Shown here one piece after another: positions 60,760 to 64,000 of a stretch of DNA of 64,000 nt. The position numbers and the translations under genes are program-made. The DNA is from Ciona savignyi (taxonomy: Eukaryota; Chordata; Ascidiacea; Phlebobranchia; Cionidae). The DNA lies in NCBI GenBank assembly GCA_000149265.1, contig CH002721.1, positions 442,806-506,805 of the forward strand, read 5' to 3'. Below the pieces are notes generated by a model. That model had not been told where the DNA came from. It did no database searches and saw only the letters and a list, made by a program, of their open reading frames with translations. The number at the start of each line of letters is the position of its first letter. Within the stretch, counting starts at the first letter, position 1.

Positions 60760-62395
60760 TATGATATATATATGCGAGCAGGGTCCCTAACCACAATTTG
60801 TATTTTATACACCGGGTTAGTAGTTTGTTTCTGCAAGCATAAACGCATGGGTCCCGATCTTGTTATTAATGTTCATTACACAATATATGTTATTGTCAGA
60901 TATGTGCACGTCAGATCTATGTTATGTAATATTCCTGAAATTTTTAACCGGACTGTCATAGTTTTGTTTCTGCAAGCATAAACGCATGGGTCCCATAGTT
61001 ATTAAACCAAACTTCTTTTCCATGTGTAGTTAAAAAAAGAAAAAGCGTGTTCGATTTACGAACATTTTACCACAAATGTTTTAAATTTAAGCCTCTTGTC
61101 AAGCGCTTTGGTAAAAGGAAGGTAAATTCCCGAAACAGCACGATTGAGTTTTTCATTATTTCAGAGAATTCCCCTGGGTTTAGTACATAAATTTCTGCTT
61201 AACATATCTAAGTTATGTTATCTAAGTTAGATGTTTGTTAGATAATCTAATAATCAGTTTTAATCCGCTTTGGCGACTCCTTGTTGGAGATTTCGAAGCG
61301 ATATAGCATGCCTGTTACAATCATGGTTTAAAACAAATCATAATTTTTAGGGTATTTCCCTATGTTCCCTTTTTCTTTTTGCTCAATAAGGCGGATAGGG
61401 AACTAACATTTTGGCCGTATAAGCGCTATGCCCCAAAAACCTAATTTAAAAAAATTCTGATTTGTTTTTTTACCTCCCAGGGGAAATCCCCTGGGCATAT
61501 TACCCAAAATTTTGGTTTCTGCATATCTAGACCATGTTTTCTAACAAATGACAAAGTTTCATTGTAATTCCATTACTCCTTCTGGTAGATGTCGGTGCCA
61601 CAACCCATGCCTGTCACAATCATGATTTGAAAACAAAATCTTTTTTTTAGGGTATTTCCCTATGTAATTTTTTAAATTCTTTTAAGTGTTATATCATTGG
61701 CTAATGCACTTACAGTTTACCAAATTTAAATGAAATTGGAGTAGCCGTTTAAGCGCTCTGCCCAAAAACGCTCTTTTTAAAAAAAAAATACCGTTTTGGT
61801 TTTTCACCTACCAGGGGAATTCCCCTGAGTATATTACCAATAATATTGGTTTCTGCATATCTAGACCATGTTGTCTAACAAATGACAAAGTTTTATTGCA
61901 ATTCCATTACTCCTTCTGGTAGATGTCGGTGCCACAACCAATGCCTGCCACAATCATGATTTAAAAACAAAATCTTATTTTTAGGGTATTTCCCTGGGTA
62001 ATTTTTTTAATTCTTGTAAATGGTATATCAGTGGCTGATGCCCTTACAGTTTACCAAATTTAATTAAAATTGGATTAGCCGTTCAAGCGCTATGCCCAAG
62101 AAAGCTATTTTTTAAAAAAAAGATACCGTTTTGGTTTTTCACCTCCCAGGGGAATTCCCCTCAGTATATTCCGCAAAATTTTGATCCGTGCACATCTAGA
62201 CCATGTGATCTAACACACGACAAACTTTTATTGCGATTCCATTACCCTTCTGGTAGATGTCGTTGCCACAAGCCATGCCTGTCAAGCGTTTGACGAAAAA
62301 AAAAGAAAAAAAAAAGAAAAAAAAAAAAAAGAAAAAAAAAACGGACAAAAACAATATGTGTCCCATTTTTTCCAAATGGGACCCATAACTAAACG
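60760..62395. repeat. Degenerate tandem repeat of about 300-bp units
   Basis: Three to four diverged copies from about 61265 to 62290. Each holds TTTCTGCATATCTAGACCAT, CCATTACTCCTTCTGGTAGA, GTCGGTGCCACAACC and GGGTATTTCCCT, with self-complementary ACCTCCCAGGGG/CCCCTGGG pieces. A poly(A)-rich run (62292-62342) follows. ATGGGTCCCAT-like palindromes flank the block at 60987 and 62377. Confidence 0.75.
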
Positions 62396-62845
62396 AACGT
62401 CTTAATCATTTACAATACAATGCAATAGCTCTGGCAATCCGACGTTGTGTGCTGGTGATTACCCGTGTTAAACGCCTCTTGCGTCTTCTCCGTTTCCGAC
62501 TGGTTAGCTTGGTTAGTTCGTTGCTTTTTAGTCGATGGGTTGCAGATTAGAAACTGGTCGCCAGCTGGTGGATTGTGTCATTGGCACTAAACGAACAATA
62601 TAGATGTTGTTTGCACGTGGATGTCTTCGGACATTGTCAGAACCCAAATTAATGGGTTCTACTGTATTAAAGGTATAAATATATCATACGCAAAACACTG
62701 CAATTGCTCCGGTAACCCCACAGTAAAAGCGCTAGGTGATCTGATGATTTCCCGTGTCTAACCCTCTTGGTTTTTCCATTCACGGGGATAATTCCTATCC
62801 ATTTACGGGGATAAACATGAATTGTCCTATGACCCATCTTATCCT
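62395..62845 (+). mobile_element. tRNA-like SINE, diverged
   Basis: Body and core recognisable (AACCCAAATTAATGGGTTCT; GCAATTGCTCCGGTAACCCC) with a duplicated tail (CCATTCACGGGGATAATTCC, then TTTACGGGGATAAACATGAA). Confidence 0.65.
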
Positions 62846-63038
62846 ATTTAAGTTCCCGCTGAATTCTCAATCAAATAGTGTAGCTATAAAAATAATTTAA
62901 GCTGTGTATCAGGACAGACGACGCGTACAAAAACACTTTGCATGTTCAAGTCATTGGTACAAGCAGGCACCTGTGAACTGTTATATGGTATTTCAAGTAC
63001 ATTGTAAAACCCTTCGGGAAATAGAAAAGTATTGATAT

Positions 63039-63275
63039 TAGGATAGGATATTCATGTTTATCGCTGTAAATGGGAAAACCAAGGGGGTTAACACACGGGC
63101 AATCGTCAGATCACCTCGCGCCCATCGTCGGGTTACCGAAGCTATTGCAGTGTGTTGTATATGATAGACACGTTCCTTCAACTTGGTAGAACCCATTTAT
63201 CTGCTGGGTTCAGGCAATGTCCGTAAAGTGCCTTGCCCAAAGATACAACCCACTAGCTAGCGACCAATTTCAAAG
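63039..63275 (-). mobile_element. tRNA-like SINE, head truncated
   Basis: Well-kept tail, core and body (GGATATTCATGTTTATCGC; CACCTCGCGCCCATCGTCGG; GACCAATTTCAAAGG). It stops at the B box. Confidence 0.8.
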
Positions 63276-64000
63276 GTTAAAATAGTTTAAACACATAAAC
63301 AAATAAAATAATATATATTTTGTAGTTTATTATAGTGGTGACGTATATTATAGTGCCCAAATCCAGCGTGATAAAGTAGAATTGATTGGAGGCTTTTTGG
63401 CACTTAACTTTAACGCAAGGATCGTTCGTTATTTTATAAACCTTATTATAAGCTGCCGAAAACAAATTCGTGAGAAATATCTATACAGACATTTCGATTT
63501 TAATGTTTGCCTTGGTAATGTGTATGACCTTCTCGTGTATAGGCTACATTGACTATTATGCATGCATGGCCATCGATATCATAATTCAGTAAAATCAGCG
63601 TGCTGCTAATTTAGCAGCGCGTACTCAATTTAGCAGCGCGCTGGTAACCTTTCACCTGGCCAAGAGTGTCACAATTCGTCTCTTTACGCCACCGGGCGGT
63701 AAAAATGTCAACGCGCTCACAAATTGAGTACGCGTAATAGCTTTCTGCATTACAGCTGAAAAGCAAACACATCGTTAATGTACACACAGCCGAACTATAT
63801 TTAGTCATATTAAATGACCTTGTTATCCAGTCTGGAAAGCATGGCGTTTGCACGCATAAGCTAACAAAAATGCACGTTCCAGCCACAATGCTTGGTCTAT
63901 AAACACGTGGCGCGCGCATTAACGCGGGATGGACATAGAAACACTTGAATTACTGGGAAGTTTTATGTCGATAGGGGACAATTATGACACTGATAGCCAG

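Larger units (their letters stand above)
59523..64000. other. Intergenic right end
   Basis: No gene recognised. It holds short tRNA-like repeats (60064-60270), repeat sequence at 60760-62395, two SINE copies (62395-62845, 63039-63275), and a GCGCG-rich inverted repeat (63596-63740). Confidence 0.6.

Noticed and set aside
63611..63919. Minus-strand ORF with a possible signal peptide
   Set aside because: It overlaps a GCGCG-rich inverted repeat (63596-63740), has no family match, and has only weak splice support.

Overview
This is a window of a small-intron animal genome, almost certainly the ascidian Ciona (C. intestinalis/robusta type). The evidence is short GT-AG introns (many 50-500 bp), an AT-rich background, tRNA-derived SINE copies ending in an 'ATGAATATCCTATCCTA'-type tail, and tunicate-like versions of several conserved metazoan genes. 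One assembly gap of 368 N lies at 8300-8667.

Five genes can be read from spliced homology. From left to right: (1) a four-exon stanniocalcin gene, minus strand, coding 4680 to 628; (2) a BRD8 orthologue (bromodomain subunit of the TIP60/NuA4 acetyltransferase complex), minus strand, 23433 to 11763, at least 16 coding exons; (3) a two-exon, four-EF-hand calmodulin-like gene, plus strand, 28293 to 30886; (4) a KMT2E/MLL5-type PHD+SET chromatin protein, minus strand, about 29 coding exons from 51362 to 33177; (5) a selenophosphate synthetase gene, minus strand, 58957 to 54140, which is the most interesting locus here.

The selenophosphate synthetase locus carries two alternative 5' coding modules feeding one shared body. 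The outer module (58957-58750) has an in-frame UGA exactly at the selenocysteine position. The inner module (58574-58324) has glycine there. A well-formed type II SECIS-like hairpin lies in the shared 3' UTR (53985-53905), followed by a poly(A) signal. One gene can therefore make a Sec enzyme (SPS2 type) and a Gly homologue (SPS1 type). As I recall, this arrangement has been reported for ascidians, so it is remarkable but probably not new.

The rest is intron and intergenic DNA rich in repeats: a roughly 300-bp tRNA-like SINE (probably the Ciona composite SINE) in about a dozen copies, a second short tRNA-like family, a hAT-type MITE in BRD8, a TA-flanked inverted-repeat element in a KMT2E intron, a long inverted tandem array in another KMT2E intron, several minisatellites, and a degenerate tandem array of about 300-bp units at 61.2-62.3 kb. 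Stretches 4.7-11.6, 23.5-28.2, and 59.6-64 kb contain no gene I can recognise. All exon boundaries were set by eye from splice sites, reading frame and remembered family sequences. No alignment was run.
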